Assembly (NCBI RefSeq): GCF_963675165.1
Contig: NC_087381.1
Span: 3,038,001 to 3,102,000 of the forward strand
Length of the DNA stretch: 64,000 bases
From: Halichondria panicea
Lineage: Eukaryota; Porifera; Demospongiae; Suberitida; Halichondriidae
Reading direction: 5' to 3'
Part shown: piece after piece, positions 62,967 through 64,000 of the stretch
Numbering within the stretch: position 1 is the stretch's first letter
How the letters are laid out: each line of letters begins with the position of its first letter
Position numbers and translations under genes: made by a program
The notes under the pieces: generated by a model
Told to the model about the DNA's origin: nothing
What the model saw: only the letters and a program-made list of their open reading frames with translations
Database searches by the model: none

Positions 62967-64000
62967 GTGGGTGGGCGCTGTTTGTAGTGTCTAGATTGTA
63001 TCCATCTTATGTACAGTATGTTGCAAGTTGCAAAGAGCAAAGCACATAATTATGTGGATGCTGTAGGCTTAATTTAAAAGTTTGCCCGCTTCGGGTAGCT
63101 TCGTGTAGCTTCGTGTAACCCTAACCAAGGAAGGCCTTCCTGAAGATAATGAAACTACGAAGCTTTATAACTTCATGAACCTTTGCAAGTTCACATAAGA
63201 TATTCGTTAAACTTTGCAAACTTTTTTTCTTTGCAACGTACACTGTACAAACTAAACCTCTCATGTTGTTGAGGGACAAACTTCCCCAGCTTAAGTGCAC
63301 TATGTACAACGTCATGTGCTTTACTATACTGATCACCCGTCTTAATATATTGGGTTTCCAATGCGTACTTAATCTTAATAAATTGCAAATGACATAATTG
63401 TTTGTAAAAGCCTTACTGCTTTTCCTCTCATGCTAATTGTATGCACATGGCATTGCTTTGTTCATTGCGAGTCTTTCATTTAACTACCTACATGTATGTG
63501 AACACTCGCAATTAGCAATAGAAAGAGTTTCGCATTCGGTATAATGATAGTATCGAATCTACTGCACGCATGAGGAATTTGAGTGCAAACTGAGTAAATT
63601 CTTCCATACTGCTGCTATGTCACACATGTACATGAACAACTGTACAATCATGTATGTACTATGTAATCGTGTGTGCTTTCCTCTTCACTGTAACTGTGCT
63701 ATCCTCAGTATGCATGCTTTACTCTAACCGTACATGTAGCCGTACATCACAGTACAGAGTTGTTACATGTATCAGGAATTGAGTCCTTAGCTTTTGAAAG
63801 GAATTAATAATTATCCCTTGTACATGTATGTATTGTATAGCGCAAGAAATTGGGTCTTAGACATCATCACAGGTGCCTTTTCATCATTTATACGTGTAGC
63901 TATATCCGAAATACTATTACATAATGAGACATGCTTTACAAAACTGGTAGGTTACTTTATTGATTCACAACACCACTCCCCTAGCACTGTGTATACCACT
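62967..64000 (+). other. CHMP2A intron 3 (incomplete)
   Basis: No exon encoding the expected acidic C-terminal MIM helix is seen. A short GCTTCGGGTAGCTTCGTGTA triplication lies at 63089-63116. Confidence 0.5.

Noticed and set aside
63121..63388. Minus-strand frames in the region after CHMP2A exon 3
   Set aside because: Overlapping, unsupported, within a CHMP2A intron; no recognisable motif.

Overview
The window is animal nuclear DNA. Genes are split by short GT-AG introns, intergenic distances are about 0.5 kb, AT-rich ATAATTAT-type filler is common, and many small hairpin and TIR elements are present. The style of the ankyrin/death-domain family and a clear animal CHMP2 gene fit a demosponge such as Amphimedon; the species call is inference.

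Positions 1-55706 hold six head-to-tail paralogues on the minus strand, named here in coordinate order A-F and transcribed F to A. The shared plan is: a 5' UTR exon; exon 1 (325 coding nt) encoding two hydrophobic segments that end in a canonical 2A ribosome-skipping motif (D-V/I-E-S-N-P-G-P); one or two death-domain (DD) exons; a short linker; a ~240-codon exon for an unclassified helical domain; Ser/Asp-rich linker exons with an invariant DSGYxT motif; an ankyrin exon of ~210 codons; a run of 33- or 66-codon ankyrin exons; and a 34-residue tail exon. I checked splice sites and phases by hand. Gene C (23654-30605) is open from start to stop as 17 exons and 1304 codons plus stop. B is nearly intact, with a damaged exon-4 acceptor and two extra ankyrin exons. 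A runs off the left edge, carries a dead DD2 exon that can be skipped in frame, and has a divergent helical domain with a CPYC motif. D has two frameshifts, one of them in the 2A exon. E has two frameshifting indels. F stops after the first ankyrin exon beside a 200-N assembly gap.

The expected product is a two-part system. Translation of exon 1 would release a ~105-residue membrane leader at the 2A site. The rest would restart as a cytosolic DD/ankyrin protein beginning with Pro, which looks like a signalling or innate-immune adaptor or receptor. No NACHT or kinase domain is seen.

The introns hold many non-autonomous DNA transposons. Several have readable target-site duplications, and some can be checked against the empty site in a paralogue: MULE-like 9-bp-TSD elements, a piggyBac-like TTAA element, TA-flanked MITEs, large foldbacks and a minisatellite. 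One TIR-bounded insert in gene D carries an intact four-exon plus-strand mini-gene with STPR-like repeats.

The right side (56618-64000) is ordinary: a small minus-strand gene resembling the sperm/ciliary microtubule inner protein SPMIP2 (C4orf45), and the first three coding exons of the ESCRT-III gene CHMP2A on the plus strand.
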